Positions 33,232 through 42,376 of a stretch of 50,053 nt of DNA are shown here, one piece after another. Positions within the stretch are counted from its first letter, which is position 1. Each line of letters starts with the position of its first letter. Where the stretch lies: contig CAMBMH010000011.1 of the NCBI GenBank assembly GCA_945868575.1, positions 1 to 50,053 on the forward strand, read 5' to 3'. Position numbers and translations under genes: made by a program. This DNA comes from Singulisphaera sp. GP187. Lineage in GTDB: Bacteria > Planctomycetota > Planctomycetia > Gemmatales > Gemmataceae. Below the pieces are notes generated by a model. It saw only the letters and a program-made list of their open reading frames with translations, was not told the DNA's origin and ran no database searches.

Positions 33232-35411
33232 TTACTTGATGAAAAGCATCTCGCGATAGGTCGGGAGAGGCCACACATCGTCGGCGACGAGTGTTTCGAG
33301 CTTGTCGCCCAGGACGCGGACGGCGTTCATCGCCAGACGCACCTTGTCGCGAAAGTACTTGGCATGGTCATGGACAGTGCCGGCGGCTTCGTGGCCGAGT
33401 TCGTGTTCGAGGTGATGGATCGCCTTGGTGAATTCACCAACGGTGGCGGCAAGGTTCTTGAGCAGTTCCAGGGAACCGGCGGGTTCGACTCCGGCCGCCT
33501 TGGTCGCGTTGACCGCTTCGGCTACCTGTCCCTGATAGCGGATGGCGGCGGGAAGGATCTGGTTGCGCCCCATGAACGCGGTAAGCTTCGCTTCGACAGA
33601 GATCGTCTTGACATACCCTTCGCAGAGAATGTTGAAGCGGCTTTCGAGTTCCTTCTCCGTGTACACCTTGTACTTGCCGAAGAGTTCGGCGGTGTCCTTG
33701 CGGACAATGACGGGGAGGGAGTCGACGGTGTTGCGGTGGTTGGGGAGACCGCGATTGGCGGCTTCCTTGTGCCACTCTTCGGAGTAGCCATCGCCGTTGA
33801 ATAGCACCTTCTTCGATTCCTTGAGGATCGAGGAGAGGAGGTCCTGGATGGCTTTGTTGAGGTCCTTGCCTGCGGCGACGGCGGCTTCAAGGGTGGTGGC
33901 GACAAAGTCGAGCGACTCGGCGACAATGGTGTTGAGGACCGTGTTGGGTCCGGCGACCGATTGTGAACCGCCTACCGCGCGGAACTCGAACTTGTTGCCG
34001 GTGAAGGCAAAGGGACTTGTGCGGTTGCGATCGCCCGCGTCCTTGGGGAACTTGGGGAGAACGGACACGCCGATCTCCATGGTTCCACCCTGAATGGTGG
34101 AGGTTGCGGGTCCCTTTTCGACCTGTTCCATGATGTCCTGGAGCATATCGCCCAGGAAGATGGACATGATCGCGGGGGGAGCTTCGTTGGCGCCCAGACG
34201 ATGGTCGTTGTGAGCGCTGGCGACGGTCACGCGGAGCAACTCGGGGTATTTGGCGACGGCGCGAATGACCGCGACGCAGAACACCAGGAACTGGGCGTTG
34301 TCGTGGGGGTTGTCGCCGGGGTTGAGAAGGTTCTCGCCCGTGTCGGTGCCCATCGAGAAGTTGTTGTGCTTGCCCGAGCCGTTGATGCCGGCGAAGGGCT
34401 TCTCGTGGAAATAGCAGGCGAGGCCATAGCTGGCCGCGGTGTTGCGAAGGACTTCCATGACCAACATGTTGTGGTCGGTGGCGAGGTTCGAGTCTTCGAA
34501 GATCGGCGCGATCTCATATTGGCTCGGGGCCACTTCGTTGTGGCGGGTCTTGACGGGAACGCCAAGCTTGTAGAGTTGGGCTTCGCAGTCGGCCATATAG
34601 GCGATGACGCGCTCGGGGATGGTGCCGAAGTATTGGTCTTCGAGTTCCTGACCCTTCGGTGGGGAGGCGCCGAACACGCTGCGGCCCGCATTGAGCAGAT
34701 CGGGACGGAGAAGATGATAATTGCGATCGATAAGGAAGTATTCCTGCTCGACGCCGCAAGTGGTGATGACGCGCTTGGCGCTCTTGTTGCCGAAAAGGCG
34801 CAGAACGCGGAGGGCCTGCTTGGAAAGCGCCTCCATGGAGCGAAGCAATGGAACCTTCTTGTCGAGGGCCTCGCCGGTCCAGCTAAGGAACGCGGTGGGA
34901 ATGACGAGGGTGGCGCCGTTGGGGCTCTCAAGGATGAAGGCAGGGCTGGTCGGGTCCCACGCGGTGTAGCCACGGGCCTCGAAGGTGGCGCGGAGGCCGC
35001 CCGAGGGGAACGAGCTTGCGTCGGGTTCGCCTTGGACCAGTTCCTTGCCCGAGAATTCTACGATCGCTTTGCCATCACCCGTTGGGGAGATGAAGCTGTC
35101 GTGCTTTTCGGCGGTGAGGCCGGTCATCGGCTGGAAAAGGTGGGTAAAGTGGGTCGCACCACGCTCGATGGCCCAATCTTTCATGGCGGTGGCGACGACA
35201 TCGGCGATATCGGCGGGAAGGGTGTCACCCTGCTTGATGGTTTTTTGGAGGGCCTTGAAAATGGGCTTGGGGAGGCGCTCCCGTTGGGCTGCCTCGTTGA
35301 ATACATTGACTCCAAAAAGGTCCTTAAGGTGGGTTTTTTGAAGTCAATCCTCTCCAGATTGTGCTTTTGATTTGCAATGATTTTCAACGCTTCTTGACGC
35401 GCGGTACTCAC
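33232..35411 (-). CDS. glnN: Glutamine synthetase type III, frameshifted near the N-terminus
   Basis: Forms glutamine from glutamate, ammonia and ATP. The main frame (from about 35340 down) encodes [19 protein letters not shown] onward and all the catalytic core: [10 protein letters not shown], the [14 protein letters not shown] site and [14 protein letters not shown]. The expected N-terminus ([16 protein letters not shown]) lies in another frame starting at a GTG at 35411, which has GGAG upstream. The two frames meet at an A6 run (plus-strand T6 at 35334-35339). One extra A would join them into a 726-residue protein, the family's normal size. A sequencing error, a real frameshift mutation or slippage are all possible. 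It lies just downstream of the type I enzyme. Confidence 0.9.
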
Positions 35412-35512
35412 GGGATGAATTCTCCTTAAGCCTTCTTCGAACAAACCACCAGAGAACCGGTCGGGAGCGCCGGGCCCCATGCCCGACTCAACACCTTCCC
35501 GGGGAGAGATTA

Positions 35513-37003
35513 CTAGGAGTCGTAGTAAAGCACGAATTCGTAGGGATGGGGCCGAACGCGAATCGCGTCGACCTCTTCCTCGCGCTTGAAACGAATCCAG
35601 GTACGGATGACATCCTCGGTGAAAACATCACCTTGGAGCAAAAATTCGTGGTCGCGCTCCAGAAGCGCGAGAGATTCCTCAAGGCTGCCGGGGACGCGGG
35701 GGACATCCACCAGCTCCTCGGGCTCGAGGTCATAAATGTTTCTGTCCAGCGGTTCACCCGGATCGATCCGGTTGCGCACGCCATCAAGCATCGCCATCAG
35801 CGATGCCGCAAATGCCAAATACGGATTGCACGACCCATCCGGCATGCGGAACTCAAGGCGCCTGCTGCGGGGATTGGCCGAATAGACCGGAATGCGCACC
35901 GCCGCGGAGCGGTTGCGACTCGAATAGCTCAGGGTCACCGGGGCATCAAACCCGGGAACCAGGCGCTTGTAGGAGTTGGTGGTCGGATTGGTGAAAGCCG
36001 CGAGCGCCCCGGCATGGCGAAGGAGACCGCCCATGGCGTGGCGACCGAGTTCGGAAAGCCCGGCATAGCCTGATCCGGCAAAGAGGTTGTTCCCCTCTTT
36101 CCAGAGCGACATATGGATGTGCATTCCGGTGCCGTTGTCGCTGAAAAGCGGCTTGGGCATGAAGGTGGCCGATTTGCCATGTTTGCGGGCTACATTGCGA
36201 ACAATGTATTTGTATTTGAGCACGCTGTCGGCCGTCTCGACCAGCGGCCCATAGCGCATGTCGATCTCGCCTTGGCCGCCCGAGGCGACCTCGTGGTGGT
36301 GCCCCTCGACGGGGAGCCCCGCATCAATCATCACCCGCATCATTTCCGAGCGGAGATCGTGGTGCGAATCGGCCGGAGGACAGGGGAAATACCCCTGACG
36401 ATAAGGGATCTTTGAAGCCAGGTTGGGCTTCTCGTCGCGCCCCATGTTCCAGGCACCCTCGACGCTGTCCAGGAAGTAGAAGCCGGACTGGGTGGTCTGG
36501 TCGAAGCGGACATCATCAAAAACGAAAAACTCAATCTCGGGACCAAAACAGGCGGTGTCGGCGGCACCGGTCGAGCGCATGTAGTTGACCGCTTTTCGGG
36601 CGACATTGCGCGGGTCGCGAGTGTAATCCTCGCGGGTGAGCGGGTCCTGGATGTTGCAGATGAGGGTGAGCGTTTTTTCGGCGCAGAAAGGATCGATGAA
36701 GGCGGTCTCGGGCGCGGGAACCACGAGCATGTCGGATTCGTTGATCGCCTGCCAACCCCGCACGCTGGAAGCGTCAAAGCCCAAACCTTCCTCGAAAGTG
36801 GCTTCGGAAAGCCGCTCGGAAGGGATGGTGAAATGCTTCCATTGCCCGGGGAAATCCATGAAACGGAAATCCACGGCCCGAATAGCCTCGTGGCGGATAA
36901 AAGCCAGGATTTCCTTGGGGGTCAAAACCGTATCCTCGCAAGGGTGTCTGAGAGGGTGACACACCTTGTTTTCATAATACAGATCCTTCACGATCTTCGC
37001 CAC
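35513..37003 (-). CDS. glnA: Glutamine synthetase type I
   Basis: A 496-residue GSI if the GTG at 37003 is used. Family similarity starts at LTPKEILAFIRHE, and a TTG at 36922 preceded by GAGGA is an alternative giving 469 residues. Substrate motifs: FRFMDFPGQW, FGPEIEFFVFD, DNGTGMHIHMS, KRLVPGFDAPV and RMPDGSCNPYLAFAA. NIYDLEPEE carries the Tyr that GlnE adenylylates in the GSI-beta branch. It is the main ammonia-assimilating enzyme and forms a pair with the downstream glnN, 100 nt away. Confidence 0.95.
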   Translation of the reverse strand: MAKIVKDLYYENKVCHPLRHPCEDTVLTPKEILAFIRHEAIRAVDFRFMDFPGQWKHFTIPSERLSEATFEEGLGFDASSVRGWQAINESDMLVVPAPETAFIDPFCAEKTLTLICNIQDPLTREDYTRDPRNVARKAVNYMRSTGAADTACFGPEIEFFVFDDVRFDQTTQSGFYFLDSVEGAWNMGRDEKPNLASKIPYRQGYFPCPPADSHHDLRSEMMRVMIDAGLPVEGHHHEVASGGQGEIDMRYGPLVETADSVLKYKYIVRNVARKHGKSATFMPKPLFSDNGTGMHIHMSLWKEGNNLFAGSGYAGLSELGRHAMGGLLRHAGALAAFTNPTTNSYKRLVPGFDAPVTLSYSSRNRSAAVRIPVYSANPRSRRLEFRMPDGSCNPYLAFAASLMAMLDGVRNRIDPGEPLDRNIYDLEPEELVDVPRVPGSLEESLALLERDHEFLLQGDVFTEDVIRTWIRFKREEEVDAIRVRPHPYEFVLYYDS

Positions 37004-37121
37004 AAGCTAACCAGGTAGCGGAACAAACCATGTGCGGAATGTAGGGGTTATAAGGGATGGTTATGGAACGGATTTCGGCCAAACTCTTCTGAAAACCACA
37101 CTGTATCCAGCGCTATAAAGA

Positions 37122-39335
37122 TTATCCATTCCCGTAGGGATCTTTCACCCCGGTCAGGACCTCCCGGTCGGTGGAATAGGATTTGATCCGGCGGGCCAAA
37201 GCGGTATACCGCTGCCGCGATTGCATCCGTTCCGAAGCCAGTTGCAATGCTCGTCTGTTCCCCACCACAACCACCAGTTTCTTTCCCCGGGTAATGGCGG
37301 TGTAGACCAGATTGCGTTGGAGCATCGGAAAATGTTGTGTGTGGAGGACGATCAAAACGGCGGGATATTCGGAACCTTGCGATTTGTGAACGGTCATGGC
37401 CCATGCCGGGGCCAATTCGTCCAGTTCACCCGCCTCGTAGTCGACCACTTTGCCTTCGAACTCGACGGAGACCTGCGCCTCGGTCGTGTCGATGGAGACA
37501 ATGATCCCCAGATCGCCGTTGAAGACGCTCTTTTGGTAGTTGTTTTCGGTCTGGATGACCTTGTCCCCCACGCGCCAGACCCAGCCAAAGCGTTCCAGTT
37601 CGTCCTGTCCCTTGGGGGGGTTGAACACATCCCGCAACACGGCGTTGAGCGCTTTGGAGCCGAGCTCGTTTTTGTTCATGGGGGTCAGGACCTGGATGTC
37701 CCGAACCGGATTGAGTCCAAACTTTTTGGGGATCCGGTCGGTGGCCAAGGCGATGATCCGGGCCTGGATCTCTTCAGGGGTTTGGGCCTCCACCAGGAAA
37801 AAATCGCCCGAGGAATCGGGGCTGGTTTCGGGCAGCTGACCTTCCAGCAGGGCATGCGCCGCCTGGACGATCCGGCTTTCGCGCGCCTGCCGGAACACCT
37901 CGGTAAGACGCCCCACGGGGAGTGTGCGCGATTCGATCAGGTCCGAAAGGATCGCGCCCGGGCCGACCGAAGGGAGTTGGTCGACATCGCCGACAAAAAC
38001 CACGCGCGAACCGAGCGGGATCGCCTTGATCATGGCGTCCATCAGGGGGAGATCGACCATGGAGACTTCATCGATCAGGAACAGGTCCCCATCGAGGGTC
38101 TCGATATTGCTTTTGCGGAAGCCGCCGATGCCGGGATCAAACTCCAGAATGCGGTGGAGGGTTTTGGCCGGGAGTCCGGTCGCCTCGGAGAGGCGGCGCG
38201 AAGCGCGACCCGTGGGGGCGCCCAAAATCACGCGCCAACCCATCCGCCTGGCCAGTTCGACAATCGCCCGGACCAGGGTCGTTTTGCCCACGCCTGGTCC
38301 GCCTGTGATTACCACCACCGGATTTTCCGCAACCAAGCGGAGCGCCGCCATCTGCCCCTCGGCCAGGCTAAGCCCGGTGCGCCCCTCGATCTCTGCCATG
38401 GCGACATCGCTCAGTTCGACCCGCTTTACGGGCTGGGCCTGAAGCCGTACGAGGCGCTTGGCGAGATCTTCCTCGGCGGTGTGAAGCTCCTTGAGATAGA
38501 TCCAGGGTTCGTGGCCGCTTGTGTCCTTGATCAGCGAACCATCGGCCAGACACTCCTGCAGCGCGGGCAAAAGCGTCGTCTCGGGGACCTGGGTCGCGCC
38601 CGAGGTTTGGCCGATAAGCTGCTCTTCGGGAAACCCGGTGTGCCCTTCGCCTGTAAGCTCTAGCAGAGTGTGCCGAAGCGCGGCCCGTGCCCGCAGAGGC
38701 GAATCCTCGGGAATGCCAAGACTCCGGGCGACACTATCGGCCGTGAGAAAGCCGATCCCCTGGATGTCGGTGGCAAGACGATACGGATTGTCCCGGATAA
38801 GGCGCAGGGCATCCTCGCCATAGGTCTTGTGAATGCGCATGGCACGGGCGGGCCCCAGTCCATGCTCCTGGAGGAAAACGATCAGCTCACGGACCGTCTT
38901 CATCTGGATCCAGCTATTGCGGATCTGGCCGATCCGTTCCTTGGTCAATCCCTTGATCTGACGCAGATGGGAGGGACTCTGATCGAGGATTTCGAGGGTC
39001 TTGTCGCCAAAGGCATCGACGATTCGCTTGGCATAGCCTGGCCCAAGCCCCTTGATCATGCCGCTTCCCAGAAACCGCTCGATCGCTTTGGCGGAGGTGG
39101 GAGGAAGACAGGTGATATGTTCGGCCTTGAACTGTTTGCCGTGGCGGGAATCGACGATCCAGGTTCCGCGGGCGCGGAGTTTTTCCCCCGGACAGACCGT
39201 TCCGGCAACGCCCACGACCACAACGGGTTCCTTCTCTTTGGGGAGGATTACGCGCAGCACGGCATAGCCGTTGGCCGCGTTGTGAAAGGTGACCCGGTCC
39301 ACCATCCCGTCAATCTGTTCCTGCCCCAGTTCCAT
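37122..39335 (-). CDS. recD2: RecD2-type ATP-dependent DNA helicase
   Basis: Start at the ATG at 39335 (MELGQEQIDGMVDRVTFHN); an upstream extension to 39542 has no family character and runs through a promoter-like region on the other strand. The 737-residue superfamily 1B 5'-3' helicase has an N-terminal OB-like part, helix-hairpin-helix repeats at about 85-210, Walker A GGPGVGKT at 345-352, FLIDEVSMVD, GDVDQLPSVG and the C-terminal TVHKSQGSEYPAV. RecD2 acts in DNA repair without RecBC. Confidence 0.95.
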   Translation of the reverse strand: MELGQEQIDGMVDRVTFHNAANGYAVLRVILPKEKEPVVVVGVAGTVCPGEKLRARGTWIVDSRHGKQFKAEHITCLPPTSAKAIERFLGSGMIKGLGPGYAKRIVDAFGDKTLEILDQSPSHLRQIKGLTKERIGQIRNSWIQMKTVRELIVFLQEHGLGPARAMRIHKTYGEDALRLIRDNPYRLATDIQGIGFLTADSVARSLGIPEDSPLRARAALRHTLLELTGEGHTGFPEEQLIGQTSGATQVPETTLLPALQECLADGSLIKDTSGHEPWIYLKELHTAEEDLAKRLVRLQAQPVKRVELSDVAMAEIEGRTGLSLAEGQMAALRLVAENPVVVITGGPGVGKTTLVRAIVELARRMGWRVILGAPTGRASRRLSEATGLPAKTLHRILEFDPGIGGFRKSNIETLDGDLFLIDEVSMVDLPLMDAMIKAIPLGSRVVFVGDVDQLPSVGPGAILSDLIESRTLPVGRLTEVFRQARESRIVQAAHALLEGQLPETSPDSSGDFFLVEAQTPEEIQARIIALATDRIPKKFGLNPVRDIQVLTPMNKNELGSKALNAVLRDVFNPPKGQDELERFGWVWRVGDKVIQTENNYQKSVFNGDLGIIVSIDTTEAQVSVEFEGKVVDYEAGELDELAPAWAMTVHKSQGSEYPAVLIVLHTQHFPMLQRNLVYTAITRGKKLVVVVGNRRALQLASERMQSRQRYTALARRIKSYSTDREVLTGVKDPYGNG

Positions 39336-39536
39336 AATCGTGTATTGTAGGGCCGGGGAGACGGGTTGGTTTTTCCGGATGGGGCGCGCTTGGTTTTGAG
39401 GCAGGTTGCCCAGGCGGATTGCACAAAAATGTTGCGCCCGGGCTGGGGTGTTTGCGCCCCTGAGGGAAAAAGGTGTTCCACAAAAACCCTTGAAAATACA
39501 GGGGAAACCAAGGTTTGAAGCGGGCCAAGGAGAAAG

Positions 39537-39551
39537 TGGCACGCTCTTTGC
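39537..39551 (+). promoter_or_regulatory. Sigma-54 (RpoN) promoter
   Basis: TGGCACG-CTCT-TTGC matches the conserved core of the -24/-12 promoter at every fixed position, with GG and GC separated by exactly 10 nt. The start of transcription would be near 39562. No gene follows on the plus strand before a hairpin at 39633-39662. Confidence 0.7.
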
Positions 39552-39561
39552 GATAAAGTTT

Positions 39562-39670
39562 TTTCGTTACCGATCCCCCAAACCCAAGGAGGATACCCAA
39601 CAATCGTTATCATTTTCATGAAGCCAGAAAAGCCCCGGACTGGGCATGATCCCAGCCCGGGTTGATTTAT
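39562..39670 (+). ncRNA. Candidate sigma-54-dependent small RNA
   Basis: From the predicted start near 39562 to the stem-loop at 39633-39662 is about 100 nt. It contains a U6 tract near its 5' end, AAGGAGGAT at 39586-39594 without a start codon at proper distance, and a 15-codon frame at 39618-39665 whose coding sequence would run through the hairpin. A noncoding transcript is the simplest reading. The neighbouring glutamine synthetase genes suggest, but do not show, a nitrogen link. Confidence 0.45.
39633..39662. terminator. Stem-loop terminator, possibly bidirectional
   Basis: CCCGG-A-CTGGG pairs with CCCAG-C-CCGGG (10 pairs with one mismatch, 6-nt loop). On the plus strand TTGATTTATTT follows; on the minus strand CTTTTCT follows. 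It could end the sigma-54 transcript on one side and the HigA-like gene on the other. Confidence 0.6.
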
Positions 39671-39692
39671 TTCCGGTGCGTTGTCTGGTGCT

Positions 39693-39705
39693 GCCCCGTT
39701 GGGGC
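39693..39705. repeat. Second copy of the palindromic repeat core
   Basis: GCCCC-GTT-GGGGC is the reverse complement of the core at 32263-32275. Flanking sequence (GAAAACCCGGTTTCT) is not shared over any length here, so this may be a solo fragment of the element. Confidence 0.55.
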
Positions 39706-39824
39706 GAAAACCCGGTTTCTACTCCTTAATGGGGGTAGTGGAATTCAGCAGCGCCAGCGATCCGGAAATTCCCGAGCCCAGTAAAGGCGGCGCCAGTCAA
39801 AACCCTTTGCTCCCCAAATGGAAA

Positions 39825-40205
39825 TTACTCTTGCGAAACGGTCAGTTCGAGCATTTGAGGCTCCTGACCGGGAAGTTTGTTTGGTCCCTTTTTGCGGGAT
39901 TTGCTCTTCACCGATTTGACGACCATCTTTCCCCCGGCCGCCGTGAAGGCCCTGACCAGTTGATCGAGTGACACATCGGATGCCGCCCTTTCGATCTTGG
40001 CGATTCGGGGCTGACTGGTTTTGAGGCGTTCTCCCAATTCTTTTTGCGACAGGTTTTGAGACTCGCGCTGATGACGAATTGCCAGGGCAAGTTTGACCCG
40101 TGCATCGAGCAGTTGGCGCTCCCCGGCGCTCAGATCCAGAAAATCGGCGGAATCACCCATTTTCCATCCCGCCGCCTCAAGAGCTTTTCGTTTGGATGCT
40201 TCCAT
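39825..40205 (-). CDS. HigA-like XRE-family antitoxin/regulator, orphan
   Basis: Start at the ATG at 40205 (MEASKRKALEAAGWKMGDSA), preceded by GGGGA. The 126-residue protein has the AAGWKMGDSADFLDLS-type leader and an XRE helix-turn-helix (NLSQKELGERLKTSQPRIAKIE) followed by SLDQLVRAFTAAGG, the layout of HigA-type antitoxins. A Lys-rich stretch lies near the C-terminus. No HigB/RelE-like toxin gene is next to it: the sulfatase lies upstream and a gene-free stretch downstream. It probably binds the palindrome in its own promoter. Confidence 0.85.
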   Translation of the reverse strand: MEASKRKALEAAGWKMGDSADFLDLSAGERQLLDARVKLALAIRHQRESQNLSQKELGERLKTSQPRIAKIERAASDVSLDQLVRAFTAAGGKMVVKSVKSKSRKKGPNKLPGQEPQMLELTVSQE

Positions 40206-40297
40206 GACTGTCCCCTTTTCCTTTGAAGCAGACAGCGGAGTCCAGGCATTGCCCGGAGCCCTTGAAATTGGCATTGCCCGCAAGACCCTCCCAAATT

Positions 40298-40315
40298 TAT
40301 ACCGGATACGGTATA
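40298..40315 (-). promoter_or_regulatory. Operator/promoter of the HigA-like gene
   Basis: TATACCG-GATA-CGGTATA is a perfect 7-bp inverted repeat 93 nt upstream of the start. On the minus strand it overlaps TATAAA, a good -10, with a weak TTCGGA -35 at 17 nt. Autorepression by the HigA-like protein is inferred. Confidence 0.6.
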
Positions 40316-40425
40316 CAATCAATCCGAATAAACCGGGACATAAAAAACGATCCCCGCAGGCAAAAAGGGATGGGGAACTTATTCCCTAATCCAATCCCCC
40401 AGCCCCCGAAACCAACTCTACAAAC

Positions 40426-41811
40426 CTACTCCAGCTCCTTGCGCTGGTATTGCCAGACCTTGCGGCTTTGATCCAGAATTTGGGCATATTTCGGGTCGGC
40501 CGCAAGATCCTTTTTCTCCAGTGGGTCGGAGTCGAGCTCGAATAGCTGCTCAGCTCTTGCGTGACCTTCCTTGATCCCCTCGGGGGTTGGGTCCAGCCAG
40601 CGGATATATTTGAAACGCTCGGAGCGAACGCCTTCGCTGGGCGGGATGTTCTTCATCCCGGCATGGTGTTCGTAAAAGAACCCCTGGCGCCAATCCATCG
40701 GGATATAGCGTTTGAGGAAGGGGACGAGGCTTTGCCCCTGCATCTCTTTGGGGATTTTCGCCCCCGCAAGGTCGAGAAGGGTCGGGGCGATGTCCGCATT
40801 AAGCACAATCGATTCGACGCGGCAGCGGCTGGCGTCTTTTTCCCTCAGGTCGGCAATCAAAAGAGGGACCCGGATCGACTCCTCGTACATGAACCATTTG
40901 TCGGCCAACCCCCGGTCGCCCAGGGCAAAACCGTTGTCGGAGGTAAAAACCAGAACCGTATTTTTGGCCAGGTCGCGCTTTTGCAGTTCTTCGACGATGC
41001 GCCCCACTTCGCGGTCGACCCCGGTCACAAGGCGATAGTAATCGCGAAGGGTCGCCTGGGCCATTTCGGGAGTGGAATAGCGCGGTTTCCAGCGTTTGCG
41101 GGCTTCGGAGTCCTGGACGAATTTGGGCAAAAGGCCATACGCCTCCTCATTGGCGAGAGGCGGAACCGGCATGGCTGTATCCTTGTAAAGTTCCTCATCG
41201 CGCGGGTCGGGGGTGAATTCGCGCGGCTTGCCATCCCGGGCGTGAACGGCGTTGAAACTGATCTGGAGGACGAAAGGTTTGGGATCCTTGGCCGAGACAA
41301 ATTCTAGCGCCTGATCTCCGAAGATTTGGGTCTTGTGGGGCTTTTGCGGATCCTTCGAGTCGATGAATTCATCGCCTCCCTGGCCGGGGAGACCCCGATA
41401 GAAATCCCAGCGCTTTTCCCACATCGGTTTTTGGTCCGCTTTGTCGGCGATGCCGATCTTGCCGATGAACCCGGTGCGGTATCCGGTTTGGCGCAGGACT
41501 TCGGGATAGGTCCGCTTCCACTGGTCGTCGGTCAGGTTCTGATTGAAGCCCGCGCATTTGTGGCGGCGTTGCCATTGGCCTGTCAGGAGTGTGGCGCGAC
41601 TTACCCCGCAGATCGAAGTCGTCACGAAGGAGTTGGTGAACGAGGTCCCCTTGCGGGCGAGCTTGTCGAGGTTGGGAGTCTGGACCACCGGATTGCCCAG
41701 ATAACCGAGCGTATCGTAGCGCAGGTCATCGACATGAACGATGATCAGGTTTGGCCGGGCGGTCTCGGCGGGACCCAACAGCAACGCAAGGGAAAAGACG
41801 ATGGTGTTCAT
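40426..41811 (-). CDS. Secreted sulfatase (formylglycine-dependent)
   Basis: Start at the ATG at 41811 (MNTIVFSLALLLGPAETARP), a signal peptide. The 461-residue type I sulfatase has the metal-binding HVDDLRYD near 26-33 and the formylglycine motif Cys68-Gly-Val-Ser-Arg72, then FTSDNGFALGDRG. The motif has Val where CxPSR has Pro. Family placement is closest to iduronate-2-sulfatase-like enzymes of planctomycetes that desulfate polysaccharides. No sulfatase-modifying enzyme is in the window. Confidence 0.93.
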   Translation of the reverse strand: MNTIVFSLALLLGPAETARPNLIIVHVDDLRYDTLGYLGNPVVQTPNLDKLARKGTSFTNSFVTTSICGVSRATLLTGQWQRRHKCAGFNQNLTDDQWKRTYPEVLRQTGYRTGFIGKIGIADKADQKPMWEKRWDFYRGLPGQGGDEFIDSKDPQKPHKTQIFGDQALEFVSAKDPKPFVLQISFNAVHARDGKPREFTPDPRDEELYKDTAMPVPPLANEEAYGLLPKFVQDSEARKRWKPRYSTPEMAQATLRDYYRLVTGVDREVGRIVEELQKRDLAKNTVLVFTSDNGFALGDRGLADKWFMYEESIRVPLLIADLREKDASRCRVESIVLNADIAPTLLDLAGAKIPKEMQGQSLVPFLKRYIPMDWRQGFFYEHHAGMKNIPPSEGVRSERFKYIRWLDPTPEGIKEGHARAEQLFELDSDPLEKKDLAADPKYAQILDQSRKVWQYQRKELE

Positions 41812-41898
41812 GCGGAAATTATGGGGGTTCTGACGGGGGAATCCAAGAGACCAGCCCCGGATCACAAAACTCCCATGCAGGCAATGGGTTTTGCGCGT

Positions 41899-42306
41899 CT
41901 ATTTTCCCCGGACGATCCAGCACGAATCGTGGTGTTCCATGCCGATTTTGGGATAGTATTCGCGGGCCTTGGGCGCGGCGAGAAGGATCAGCATGGTGGA
42001 AAGCCCGGCCGCCTCGTGCGTGCGCCGGACGAGTTCCTTGCCGATTCCCTGATGCTGAAAAGCAACATCGACCGCCAGATCGGAAAGGTAGGTGCAGTAG
42101 ACGAAATCGGTCAGGGCGCGGGAGACGCCAACGAGCAAACCATCCGGCGCGCGGGCGGTGAGGATCAGCGAGGCGTTTTGCACCATGCCACGAACGACTT
42201 CGGGTTTGTCGACCGGGCGCCGCTCGGCCAAAGTCGAGCGGTGTAGCAATTCGGCAAACTCCTCCGGGGAAAGTCCGGGGTCGGTTGCATAGCGGATTTC
42301 GGACAT
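41899..42306 (-). CDS. GNAT family N-acetyltransferase
   Basis: Start at the ATG at 42306 ([20 protein letters not shown]). The 135-residue protein has a single GNAT fold with the acetyl-CoA pyrophosphate-binding loop [10 protein letters not shown] and a C-terminal strand [16 protein letters not shown]. The acceptor is unknown. A (CAAAT)5 tandem repeat begins 28 nt upstream of the start. Confidence 0.85.
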   Translation of the reverse strand: MSEIRYATDPGLSPEEFAELLHRSTLAERRPVDKPEVVRGMVQNASLILTARAPDGLLVGVSRALTDFVYCTYLSDLAVDVAFQHQGIGKELVRRTHEAAGLSTMLILLAAPKAREYYPKIGMEHHDSCWIVRGK

Positions 42307-42333
42307 CCTGTTTTTCCCACAAAAAACTTGTCC

Positions 42334-42358
42334 CAAATCAAATCAAATCAAATCAAAT
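42334..42358. repeat. Pentanucleotide tandem repeat (CAAAT)5
   Basis: Five perfect CAAAT units lie in the 70-nt gap between the RdgC-like gene and the acetyltransferase gene, in the probable promoter or 5' untranslated region of the latter. Such a short repeat could change length by slippage. Confidence 0.85.
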
Positions 42359-42376
42359 TAATTGAAATCAGGAAAA

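Larger units (their letters stand above)
39336..39824. other. Gene-free stretch with sigma-54 promoter, hairpin and repeat core
   Basis: Between recD2 and the HigA-like gene, both on the minus strand, no coding region is visible except a 15-codon plus-strand frame at 39618-39665. The stretch holds a sigma-54 promoter, a stem-loop and one copy of the palindromic repeat core, listed separately. Confidence 0.6.

Noticed and set aside
35331-35345. Classical -1 programmed frameshift signal in glnN
   Set aside because: The run is C-AAA-AAA-C, so the first tRNA would mispair after slipping, and no downstream stimulatory hairpin was evident. A homopolymer error is simpler.
34201-35370. 389-codon plus-strand frame opposite glnN
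   Set aside because: It is the antisense shadow of the glutamine synthetase III coding sequence; it has no recognisable domain and a composition set by codon bias on the other strand.
37221-38663. 480-codon plus-strand frame opposite recD2
   Set aside because: Antisense shadow of a well-supported helicase gene with Walker motifs; no protein family character.
40206-40425. HigB-type toxin upstream of the HigA-like gene
   Set aside because: The 220 nt contain the promoter and operator only; translations in all frames are short and show no RelE/HigB features.
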